Source of the DNA: Candidatus Scalindua sp.
GTDB lineage: Bacteria > Planctomycetota > Brocadiia > Brocadiales > Scalinduaceae
DNA: 64,000 nucleotides
Assembly (NCBI GenBank): GCA_018670825.1
Contig: JABHIW010000110.1
Span: 62,001-126,000 of the forward strand
Reading direction: 5' to 3'
Numbering within the stretch: the stretch's first letter is position 1; each line of letters starts with the position of its first letter. This document shows positions 41,801 to 45,400 of this stretch, piece after piece. Made by a program: the position numbers and the translations under genes. Below the pieces are notes generated by a model. That model was not told the origin of the DNA, did no database searches, and saw only the letters and a program-made list of their open reading frames with translations.

Positions 41801-42452
41801 AGGAAAAATAGGCGTGGTTTTCATGGTGTAGCGTTTGAACACAGGGAGTTTCCTTCTTTAACTGTAGTTCTCTCGTTAACCTGATGAACAGCTCTACCAG
41901 TCCGGGAGAATGATTATACAGGTTTTTTCTTTTTTGAACTGCTGCCGGGTCTAATTCCAAAGCAGGAGTTGCCCCTGCCGATATATGAGCAAAATACTTA
42001 TTCCTGACGATCTTCCCGTTAAGCATGAACATTTTTTGTCCATATTTTTCTTCCTGTACAGAGTCCCACGCGTACAAAACGCAAAAAATATCCCGAGGAG
42101 TTTTCCCTATTCTGGAAAGCAACTTTATCATTTCTCTAACACTTTTTTCAGGATAACCGGCAAAATGTTTAATCGCAACATAGCGCTCTTCTTCTAAATT
42201 TGCTAAAACTTGTATCCCCCCCTGTCTGGAAGCCTCAATGAGAGAGATGCCGCTATTATGCCCCGCGTTCAAACCCAACAATAAGATAGTTTCCCCAGCG
42301 TTCAGTTTTGTCCTGAACTGCCTGGCTACCCGTTGGGCATCATCACTACCATAAGAAAAAATATTATTTTCTCTAAGATAGCCGGTACTATCCGGCAATT
42401 TCCCATCGTCAAATTCACTATCGTCGTAATAAGTTCCAAAAACCTTTTCCAT
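20835..42452 (-). CDS. PKS B: carbamoyltransferase fused to trans-AT polyketide synthase, modules 5 to 9 (first half)
   Basis: A 7205-residue protein without AT domains. Order with approximate residues: O-carbamoyltransferase 1-620, helical linker about 740-770, KS5 (Cys958), DH5 (His1435, Asp1617), KR5 1680-2190, C-methyltransferase 2230-2560 (EIGAGTGGS), ACP5 (Ser2664), KS6 (Cys2919), a second-type methyltransferase 3410-3660 (LDIGCAYG), beta-branching ACP (Ser3769, Trp3775), ER 3850-4180, KS7 (Cys4414), KR7 4850-5260, ACP7 (Ser5361), KS8 (Cys5634, non-elongating type), O-methyltransferase 6060-6370, ACP8 (Ser6459), KS9 (Cys6703) and a terminal linker. The start follows AGGAA 5 nt upstream and lies 43 bases after PKS A, so they are co-transcribed. 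The gene ends inside a module and overlaps PKS C by 4 bases. A carbamoyltransferase at the front of a PKS polypeptide is the most unusual feature. Confidence 0.95.
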   Translation of the reverse strand: MEKVFGTYYDDSEFDDGKLPDSTGYLRENNIFSYGSDDAQRVARQFRTKLNAGETILLLGLNAGHNSGISLIEASRQGGIQVLANLEEERYVAIKHFAGYPEKSVREMIKLLSRIGKTPRDIFCVLYAWDSVQEEKYGQKMFMLNGKIVRNKYFAHISAGATPALELDPAAVQKRKNLYNHSPGLVELFIRLTRELQLKKETPCVQTLHHENHAYFSYGVSPFYQTGNSDKTTMISCIDGGGDFSSTSLFLAKGGQIDLIKRLPRENSLGVFYMLCASFLGGWSALSSEGRYMGAAAWGNNERLTNRYYKRLRQFFFFSGNGELFINSTMAENDYATLQDIVGPFVPIEDIWNPDAILNVDDIKHSEITRDRVDKAAAVQMVFEDALFHIIGYLIDKTRSDQLVMCGGTALNCVANMRLLKHFNEDYYRKYVKKDTQLNIWVPPVPSDQGVVVGAAYQFAMRNGAEAAGKLPTPFLCGYSTGKDSIRQALQEVDFVRYEKLGNIYDKNTRESITDWMAYIVSENGVIGIYQGEAETGPRALGHRSILANPCNADTLNILNSRVKLREKVRPLAPMLTMESAKKWYRLSKGGSANNYDAYNYMVLTVEAKEEAKAVIPAVIHYDGTSRIQIVREENNILMYEYLRALGKYIGVEVSVNTSLNVGSPIVQTPFQALSIFKRAKGLDAIFMVGAEGDAFMVWAKEGVQEFDSNIPRLSKSYKSKKTELREKSSFMNNPKDILRALKEKRISLLEAKENLEKISNEKPIDSLHQNVICKSKSSSGNIPSRDEQNNRQPIAIIGMSGVFPDAKNVHQFWENLKNARNSVSDAPKDRGWNIEDYYNVTPQTPGKSYVTRGGFLRDIDKFDPLFFGILPREAELMDPSERLFLQESWRAIEDAGYSAASLSGKCWGVFACAKGDYSSTIQKMDKTYLSTSDSFAAARLSYLLNLVGPAVSVDTACSSTLAAIAYACDSLALGNCEVAIAGGGGIYTTPNMLISSSQSLLFSADEKCYTFDQRANGTVFGEAIGSVILKPLRQAVLDRDHIYGVIKGWGTNQDGKTNGMLAPSVGSQTQLQTNVYQKFNINPEHISMVEAHGTGTKLGDPIEVQALTESFQKFTQKTEYCALGSVKTNIGHAFFGSGISGVIKVLLSLQHSQIAPTLNFETINPYIHIKGSPFFINTSLQSWNTEGNRPRCAAINSFGATGINVHLVVEEYKNQLSTNNDQLSVRKEPSLILLSAKDEDRLKEMAENLQTYLTVNCDSEHSMINGQSPISLADLAYTLQIGREAMEERLGMVVESFQELEKKLKAFIEGKRDVVQLYRGKVSNNSEGIVLQTEKHKFPELAALWVKGGVIDWNKFYEAFNFHPDRISLPTYPFAKERYWIEAEEKGLISTKSGRNGRPVKSYLHPFLHENTSDLFEQRFSSTFTGEEFFLRDHLVDGEKVLPGVAYLEMAQEAVKQASGMFSKNNGVDIPQRIQLKNVVWTRPILVNGLQEVHIGLFPEENGAISYEIYTDNQNQEEEPIVHSQGVAILPSLGSPPSNKSQTLNLEELQAKLNQNNFNSQECYETFKAMGIDYGPSHQGLEKVYLGENEVLAKLTLPISVSETKDQFSLHPSLLDSALQASIVMSFSGSAFRPSQLSLPFALESLEIINSCSESMWAWVRLAQPSVVRLTDSEDSERSDRVDGRHVQKLDIDLCDDAGEICVKMQGFASRVLKEEPDTVQVTTTSSEESAGAPVGLLTLRPVWNTIFEETRYIEKEAISPEEYAQIVLIGGTQKQQETIKKLYHQIKTLEIESDANVGTISKQLDELDSIDHIVWIASESTVESVEEKQQMIQDQNWGVLQVFQIIKALLSSGYGVKDLAWTVITTQTQAVRSIDLINPTHAGVHGLIGSLAKEYPHWKVRLLDMEKNGYWPIQEMFRLPYNVRGDALAYRDKEWFARELLHVRELPEQTVLYKTGGVYVVIGGVGGIGEAWSKWMIEKYQAKIVWIGRRAKDPAIQKKLDALSKIGPAPIYIQADAANKESLEKAYQQIIQTYSQINGVVHSAIVLLDSSLARMDEERFKAGLQAKVDVSVRMAEVFEAESLDFLLFFSSMIVFGTAVGQSNYAAGCAFKDAFAGKLSQDWSCPVKVMNWGYWGSVGIVSDQSTRDRMEKIGIGSIGPEEGLEALEKLLNGPLDQVALIRTLKADAMNNIAEMIPNEWMSCYPQTLPSKTMKSLESALTSGLDAKWNKITSNGKLQNPKMETLFDQLLLANVRPFLKSKDGLLGRYDRWIEESFSVLLTKNYLKQHDDNSYTLVNGNGIALEDLWGQWDQQKISWIQDTDKKAQVVLAEACLRAMPDILTGKVKATDVMFPNSSMELVEGIYKGNLLSDLFHDVLGETLVSYIQESLSQDGSSQFRILEIGAGTGGSTDGLLSKLRPFQDHIREYCYTDLSKAFLLHARENYVSRAPYLTTRIFDVEKPIAEQNIQADRYDVVIAANVLHATRNIRQTLRNVKASMRKGGVLLLNELSGKSQFAHLTFGLLEGWWLYEDTGLRIPGSPGLYPETWRRVLNEEGFVSTFFPAEKGHQLGQQIIVAQSDGIVRQKLGASSSISSTQKSIRPRVLKKSFTVKEKFQTVSTEGTTLDSLRGKSTKYIKRLIAETLKMKSHQIDSSKSLEAYGIDSILVVHLTNTLRKVFNDISSTLFFEVQTIDGLVEHLIKTQKETLICQVGFEEQKPKEETGFENSSHSQSSALFKPRAGRLRRFKPTVEMEASESQDSHTQDVAIIGLSGRYPQAENMDEFWGNLKAGKNCISEIPRDRWDWRQYFDEEKGKPGKIYTKWGGFLKDVDQFDPIFFHISPREAKQMDPQERLFLEEAYKSIEDSGYTPQTLSDSRKIGVFVGVMNGTYAHQSSYWSIANRISYLLDFKGPSMAIDTACSSSLTAIHLALESLHSGMSECAIAGGVNLILKPIHYLRLSAMTALSSTDECKPFGDEGDGFVDGEGVGAIVLKPLKKAISDQDHIYGIIKGSMVNSGGKTNGYTIPNPNAQYELISGALKRSNIDARAVSYVEAHGTGTVLGDPIEISGLTRAFEEYSKEKQYCSIGSVKSNIGHSESAAGIGSVTKVLLQLKYSQLVPSLHSKVLNSNIDFTSTPFVVNQELRDWQNPVIDGKEYPRIAGISSFGAGGSNVHLLIEEYIPDKQKVRNDVVTSPDPVIIVLSARNQESLKEYAKKLLKFVQRSETPNTETNGMAFCLTELAYTLQVGREAMEERLGCIVHSTQEIENKLRGFIEGKEDIEDLYHGQVKQNKDTFAVFEADEDMPKIIDIWITKGKYDKLLDLWVKGLTVDWNKLYGENRPQKISAPTYPFARKSYWMESQGPPVAESSKSIEIRDGQDLPPASRTLFLPGNVDKIVSSDNIPKPSQISLLDTKDPSFTLKSNGKNQNTKEVTFGVLKKTDILEDLKSATPDGVKGMVPTLNRTGVMLEKLTPCSESFAEYAGQCEGEVLDIGCAYGVATIAALERGARVLATDMEQQHLDILKDRISDEARQHLSTQQGLIQDIDFEDGRFAAIHASRVIHFLKPEDVQNAIQKMHRWLQPGGKLFLVTDTPYVGYWKSKALEYKTRKAAGDLWPGYIEDVRKIFSAQETDGAPPLINPLDPDILSRECRDAGFDVEKVGFEGIGVDMGIKDPDLAGMEHVGVIARKPIDRILSTEESTFVRDKDVIQKDPETTDARSQVSSVLEDQGALMDETVESIQSRIRSSLGDELHMKAEEIDDETTFIDLGVDSIVGVTWIRKINTQYGLSIAATRIYDYPTIHELAVFLKKELKKRGGELIQRPSQQAVSRSSNEQRSAAPHSVKIAKSCRPPIIRDSGIKQSFEDLSKLGDHYGLVLSKVHVFEELHLSQWVVSEPKANEVTIRVKASAINFGDVLCVKGLYPNIPDYPFVPGGEVSGIVSKVGDQVSGVSIGDEVIALTELGGHASYVNVPETNVVNKPENISFEDACSLPIVFWTVNHAFELGKLAHKEHVLIQTASGGCGLIAIQLARLKDCICYGTSSRSEKIEYLKKLEIPYAINYKTSEFDQEIKRITNNHGVDVVLNTLSGDNIQKGLNCLGRSGRYLEIATHALKTSPKLDLSKLLQNQSIYSINLGLNWYEPDPLDTSQNIFLGEKSLRLMVSLLESDKIVPITSRIYPIHQIVDALEYVSQGQHIGKVILSHTHQDMIDFTDNCIERMLEQKRKAEKLAPSIKIRSSIGTEKRVEDVTEGVAIIGMSGQFPQAKTLDLFWKNISQGKDCVSEVPATRWSNEKYYDADNDAPGKTSCKWMGALEDVDQFDPLFFNISPAEAHWMDPQQRLFLESAWHCIEDAGINPVSLSGSSCGVFVGCGNVNYGQSMGEQGLNAQGLLGGSSSILSARISYFLNLKGPCLAIDTACSSSLVAIAEACNSLMLKTSDLTLAGGVCAFPGPSLHILGTKAGMYSKEGRCFTFDQRANGFVPGEGVGVILLKRLSDAVRDGDQIHGVIKGWGVNQDGKTNGITAPSVNSQISLEKELYERFHINPETISLVEAHGTGTTLGDPIEVEALTESFKAYTDKKKYCALGSVKSNIGHLLTAAGIAGVIKVLLALRQKMLPPTIHFEKLNQHISLEESPFYVNTELQPWEASPDIPRRASVSSFGFSGTNAHMVIEEYNNQSPIKSDQLPVKKGPALIVLSAQNGERLKEMVKNLHAYLTVNCGSEQSMTNSQMSIRLEDLAYTLQVGREAMKERLGLIVHSMRELEEKLQGFIDGRENVEDLYLGQVERNKDALAVFTDDDDLQKTIEAWVSKKHYSKLLGLWVKGLAFDWKKLYGDTVPKRVSLPTYPFARDRYWVEEECPDKVVDSTHEAIGTLVFKPVWKEKAVDPEQKISEYTDHLVFLCGLNQKRQLLQDKLPHLSLVDLESNHKTLEKRFEEYSLGLFTTIQKILQGKPKGNVLLQVLVPAQGIQQTFSALSGILKTARLENPRILGQVIAVRKEDSIENMVTKVQANSRCPEDQQIRYEGDQRLVASFEEIIKVEKDQTIPWKNGGVYLITGGAGGLGLIFAKEIVEKEKDVTLILTGRSDLSKEKKARLDELERLGAKIEYKSVDVSDKKAVNALVLEIQNNSGGLNGIIHSAGVIRDNFILKKTKAEFEQVLAPKVEGVMNLDHAAKELDLDFFVLFSSGAGVTGSIGQADYSTANAFMDAFSKYRNSLLDSRQRRGQTLSINWPLWRDGGMGIDETAEEMMKESMGMVAMETSSGIEAFYQALVSRESQVVVMKGLLEKMKSLLLSDKFDIKPDSNKTSISKAEDGLPDQASSPLCPIDPKMLKERTLHQLKGLFGEMIKLSASKIDPEEPFESYGIDSFMITQMNQRLESVFGEISKTLFYEYQTLVELTDYLIANYSQVCTQWAGIQEQTKLGQPSSILEKSLSRQPFEGENPTRHSTEVKTGQSRGFTGAMGRNRAQEPIAVIGMSGRYPQAKNLEEYWENLKSGKNCIVEVPGERWDWKKYYQEDPNKASVLRKSYSKWGGFLERCYEFDPLFFNITPRDAGNIDPQERLFLEEAWKALEDAGYAPSRLSPHLRQRTGVFAGITKQGFNLYTLEKEGILPTTSFSSLVNRVSYCMNLQGPSIPIDTMCSSALVAIHEACEYLRHGNGMLAIVGAVNLYLHPLSYVGLSMAQIISQTRDSAAFEKGGSGFVPGEGVGAVILKPYSLAVQDQDSIYALIQGTAVNHGGKTNAYTVPNPNQQVSVIQQALEQNNLDPRSISYIESSANGSEMGDAIEMTALTKVFAKREGTKGSYRIGSVKPNIGHSESASGMSQLSKIIFSLKHKTLVPTLIKGELNPNIRFDQLPFQLQQEVSEWTPVTIDGVEMPRRAGITSIGAGGVNAHIIVEEYIPGPKRSVLPRGETVPTLFILSAKNQDRLEEYVKEWIRYLEMDPKADLERITYTLQVGREEMPSRLAVVSLSQNELLVQLKEWMVCRENSETCYSGNVETVKVKTHEEVDLAIETKSLREIARLWILGNGILWKNLYAEKKLSRVTGLPTYPFMRKQCRIHALPGDHQIVSENQVDRISQSDDNKAVEFYSLWAKESIGEFQEEYLTFCPFPEKIPGFSMTRMILTPDEYPDEVKSFVRARQIEMRQVLFCKEDFNRIQTFFDFGCGHGTDVIQVAKLYPHIQTHGFTITQDQADLGNRRIARCNLGSRAKVFHKDSSKDEFPGRYDLIIGIEVSFHIRDKDGLFQNIVSSLREDGKVLLMDQIANLRGAIVDPNVEISIPTQKDWVDLLSKHHLVIDEIIDVSPQIANFLFDPELEQNIKGGSKVVQDTLRNYAHQSMALEKGWISYCLFKLRKDECLSDQERWDYNMGKLLNPTPYPEALEEMLDRGEIPYPKPEENQKKQFLSQFGTKDKIGQKSIVESHMQLLPEEIIKIKASLLRIFIEALGLQREEIEAIKTFQELGITSINAVELLERVNIYFNLNLPTSVVFEANTLDSLARYIQKSLLETFSGPKSHNDDVSVSLVDTQTVVKPQGANHANSVIVQKFEKKEDIAIIGLSCRCAGANDQDKFWELVSQGKDCIGKITNTSWLDFFSQHSSGPIPGRYGQMAGIEYFDPMFFNISPKEAESMDVTQRIVLEESYRALEDAGYAPSSLREQPVGTFLGAMGNAPMAQDFSHFSMLGSETSILSSRLAYFLDLKGPALAINTACSSSLVAIDLACQQLKSHEINLAIAGGITIYTHPGAFITMNNAGMLSLTGECRPFDNMANGIVVGDGVGIVILKRLKDAERDRDRIYGIIRGSGTNQDGQTSGITVPSFMSQSQLEESIYRKNKINVEDIQYIEAHGTATKLGDPVEIHALNHSFQKFTEKRGFCAIGSLKGNIGHTTAAAGVLGVIKVLLSLKYHKLPPSIHFSKGNEHIDFERSPLYVNTKLQEWQAGPKGSRLAAVSSFGFSGTNAHMVIGEYNNHLSMKNDQLSMKTGPALIVLSAKNEDRLKEMVKNLHSYLTVHCEPDLSKVNGKSSISLADLAYTLQVGREAMEERLGFLVESLQELDTKLQRFIEGQGYEEDLYRGQAKPNTETLAVLTVDEDIAKAIDSWIDKRKFSKLLALWTKGLNFDWNKLYRDAKPSRISLPTYPFAKEHYRSNTFASQDQIETNDNCRIKRVDANSDQVSAPEVQEPLDTMCFEEVWQETALPEIISKASLSPNGRRPK
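20844..20853 (-). promoter_or_regulatory. Strong ribosome binding site of PKS C inside the end of PKS B
   Basis: The minus strand reads TGGGAGGAGG, with AGGAGG 5 nt before the PKS C ATG, which overlaps the PKS B stop codon as ATGA. This supports a genuine separate start for PKS C, with coupled translation, rather than a sequencing frameshift. Confidence 0.8.
21539..21583. repeat. ATTGATCATT-type short repeat tract in the KS9 linker
   Basis: In-frame low-complexity tract built from TTGATAATTGATCATT/CATTGATAAG units, encoding NNHLSMKNDQLSMK after KS9. The same tract type occurs after KS5, KS7 and KS12. Confidence 0.7.
22953..29720 (-). other. Modules 7-8: beta-methoxy bimodule KS-KR-ACP-KS0-oMT-ACP
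   Basis: Boundaries approximate. KS7 (DTACSSSL, HGTGT, KSNIGH) should elongate, and KR7 (GGAGGLG, AGVIRD, YSTAN) gives a beta-hydroxyl. KS8 has DTMCSSAL, but HGTGT is replaced by ANGSE, removing a catalytic His, so it probably only passes the chain on. The following FDFGCGHG methyltransferase is of the PKS O-methyltransferase type. ACP8 reads GITSIN. This is a known trans-AT layout for on-line O-methylation. Confidence 0.85.
28406..28446. repeat. ATTGATCATT-type short repeat tract in the KS7 linker
   Basis: In-frame tract of GGTAATTGATCACT and GGTGATTGATTGTTG units, encoding NNQSPIKSDQLPVK after KS7. It belongs to the same family as the tracts after KS5, KS9 and KS12. Confidence 0.7.
29883..34205 (-). 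other. Module 6: KS-MT-ACPbeta-ER, site of HMGS-dependent beta-branching
   Basis: Boundaries approximate. KS6 is intact and no KR follows, so a beta-ketone remains. The ACP reads LGVDSIVGVTWIRKIN: Trp is six residues after the phosphopantetheine Ser (codon at 31128-31130), the flag residue known from mupirocin-type beta-branching ACPs. The methyltransferase (LDIGCAYGVATIAALERGA) differs from both the cMT and oMT types elsewhere in the line; its target is unclear. The ER after the ACP is a zinc-free MDR-type reductase with ASGGCGLIAIQLA, and could saturate the branched alkene. Confidence 0.8.
34338..40100 (-). other. Module 5: KS-DH-KR-cMT-ACP
   Basis: Boundaries approximate. KS5 has DTACSSTL, HGTGT and KTNIGH. 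DH5 has HLVDGEKVLP and DSALQ. KR5 has GGVGGIG and YAAGC. The methyltransferase has EIGAGTGGS and the LLEGWW segment shared with the module 3 C-methyltransferase. The ACP reads GIDSILV. Expected output: an alpha-methyl alpha,beta-alkene next to the predicted carbamate-bearing unit. Confidence 0.9.
38773..38815. repeat. ATTGATCATT-type short repeat tract in the KS5 linker
   Basis: In-frame tract with two copies of the TGATAATTGAT unit, encoding NNDQLSVRK after KS5. It belongs to the same family as the tracts after KS7, KS9 and KS12. Confidence 0.7.
40593..42452 (-). other. O-carbamoyltransferase domain (NodU/CmcH/TobZ family) at the N-terminus of PKS B
   Basis: Residues 1-620, boundaries approximate. 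Both halves of the family are present. The N-terminal Kae1-like half has HHENHAYFSYG (near residue 208, the metal-binding His cluster), CIDGGGDFSS and GGTALNCVAN. The C-terminal half has PPVPSDQGVVVGAA, GEAETGPRALGHRS (near 537) and NTSLNVGSPIVQTP. Family members make carbamoyl-adenylate from carbamoyl phosphate and ATP and transfer the carbamoyl group to a hydroxyl. The domain has the length of a complete stand-alone enzyme. It is joined through a helical linker directly to KS5 with no ACP between, and follows the KS0-ACP that ends PKS A. Confidence 0.9.
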
Positions 42453-42495
42453 TTTGTTTCCTGGCCTGGTTGTTATCGTGTAAGCTTTTATTCAA

Positions 42496-45400
42496 TTATA
42501 AACCAATTTGATCCAAAGCGTCTTGCTCATTTATTTTATTCTGAACAAAATCCAATAAAATTGACTCATACTCATTTTTATTTATTGGTCCTTCTTCTCC
42601 ATCACTCTTTTTTATTTCAGTTTCTATCGAGACCTGCTTCTCTTCTCTTTCCAGCAATTGAGTTGATATATATAAAGTTAATTCTTGAATATTCGGATAG
42701 TCAAATGCTGTGGTTTCTCGCAAAGTCAGGTCAAATTCTTGATTTAACTTCTCAATAAAGAGCACGATGGTAATCGAACTGAATCCCATTTCTGAAAAAC
42801 TCATTCCCTGGTCAATTTCGTCCTCAGTATCAAAATTCAGCATGTTATTGATAACGGCCCTGATTATTTTTCGAGTCGGTTTAAGATCTACACTGCAAGG
42901 ATCATTATCACCGCCCACTGAAGGCAATAATTTCTCAACAGGGAAGTTTGCTCCATTATTATCTGCGGTACATTGGGCAATCTTTTCCGGTAGCTCAGGT
43001 GTGGGCATGGCACCGTGCCAATAGGTTTTTCGGACAAAAGGATAAGTCGGCAACAGGGGCAGATGTTTAGGCATCTCCTCAAGGTACAACTTTTCCCAGG
43101 AAATGGTTGCGCCATTGACCCATAGTCGGGCCAGCTTATTAAGGTCTTTTTTGACCAGCAAAGATTCAATCTGATGATCCTCAATCAAAGCCCCTATATT
43201 TTCAGTATGATCAATTACGCCTTTATAACAGTGGGGCTGCGATTCTTTTTTTGCAGCACTTTCAAGACACAGAATTAATTCCTTACTGCTTGTCACTACA
43301 CAGGCGAATCGATACTTCATCATTTCTCGACCCATTTGCAGGCTAAAGGCAAGCCGTGTAAGGTCAGATCCCGGATGTTTTCCCAGATAATCCTTCCACA
43401 GGGTAAGATAATGAGTGAACACCTGCTCGGTTTTTGCCGAAAGAACAAAAACTACCGGAGCAGAAGCCGGAGCGAGATTAGGCTCTTTAACTATAGGAGG
43501 CAGGTACTCCTCTACAATCATATGGGCATTGACACCTCCCGCTCCCATACTGTTAATGCCGGCCCGTCTCGGTATTTTTTTCCCTTTCAGGCTCAATTGA
43601 GGCCAATCCTCCAATTCACTTTGAATGGTAAAAGGCAACGTATCGAAATGAATCTCCGGATTACGTTGCTCTGACACCCTAGTAGGACAGAGCTTTTTAT
43701 GGTTCAGTTGTAAAACAACCTTCATAAATTGCGCCATGGCTGAAACGGATTCTCCATGACCTAACGTTGACTTTAACGAACCTATACGGTAGGCGGATGG
43801 GTTTCCATTACGATTGTGCTGAAAAATTCTGGTTAATGCCTCCATCTCTATCGCATCTCCCATTTCAGACCCATTAGCCGCAGATTCAACATATGCAATG
43901 GACTCAGGGCTCACCCGGGCATTCTCCAGAGCATGGCGAATGACAGCTTCCTGTTTTAGGGGATTAGGAACACCATATCCATTTACTTTTCCATTATGAT
44001 TGACTGCACTGCCCCGTATAACAGCCAGGACCGTATCATTGTCTCTTTCCGCATCCGCAAGTCGTTTTAAAACAACCGCACCTACACCTTCAGAAGGAAC
44101 AAAGCCCTTTCCTCCCTCTCCAAAAACCTTGGGAACAGCAGAATCAGCAAGCATTTGAAGCCGACAAAGTTTTATGTAAGCATTGGGTTCAACATAAAGA
44201 TTAACCGCTCCCACCAACGCCATGTGAATATCCCTACGTCGCAAACTTTCACACGCTTGATGAAGCGCTACCAGACCTGAAGCGCACATGGCATCCACTG
44301 GTATGCTGGGGCCCTGCAGGTCCATAGCATAAGAGACACGATTCACCATGGCGGCAAAAGAGGTATTGTATCCAACCTTGGTCATCGCGCAATATACACC
44401 AATGTGATCACGTAGTTCCAAATCAAGCTGGGATGGGACATAGCCTGCCTCTTCAAATGCGCGCCAGCACTCTTGCAAAAGTAAGCGTCCCTGCGGATCC
44501 ATATCATTCGCGTCTTGCGCAGAAATATTGAAAAACAAAGGGTCAAAATCGGCAAATCCATCCAGAAATCCGCCCCATTTATTGTAACTTTTTCCCTCTG
44601 CAACAGCTTTGTCAGGATCGGGCTCAAAGAAACCCGTTAACGACCAACGGTCCATTGGGACCTCAGTAATACAGGACCGACCTGTTTGCAAATTCTCCCA
44701 ATAGTTTTCTAATGTCTCTGCTTTAGGATAACGACCACTCATACCGATTACCGCAATGGCATCAGAGGCAGACTGGATCTTTTCCTGATCACCTTTTCCC
44801 TGATGAATCTTTACCGGCTGTTCCGTACCTGCCGATGTTTGGAGATGTTCCGGCATCTCCAAGCCCAGTTCAGTCGGTTGTGATGTCTCCTCATCTACTA
44901 TTTCTTCCTCAGCGCCTGGATGATTAGGTCCGAAGATTTCACTCAATCTCTCTTTATGATTATTGATAAAATATTCCACCAATGCGTCTATTGTTTGAAC
45001 TTCAAAAAATAGGGTACCCTTTACCTCATCAAATTCTTCACGCAATACGCTGGTTATCTGACCAATCAAAATAGAATCAATACCATAGCTCTCCAAAGGT
45101 TCGGAAGAATCAATCTGACTCGCCTCTATTTTGAGCGTTTTCCCTACTAATGTTTTAAAGTATTCGGTAGTTTTCTCTTTTATCAAGTCTTGAGTTATCT
45201 CCTTTTGAGGTGATTTAACCGGCACTCGCCGCAATGGTTGTTCCGGTAACTCTCCGGTCTTGACAGTGTGTTCCTGTTTTTGTCGAATGATTCCGTCGCT
45301 TTCGGCAATGACAATTTGCTGTCCCAACCTATGTTCAGATTGTGCCGGAAACAAAACAGAGTAAAACCCTTCCTCTTGCAATACTCTCTGCCAGACTTCA

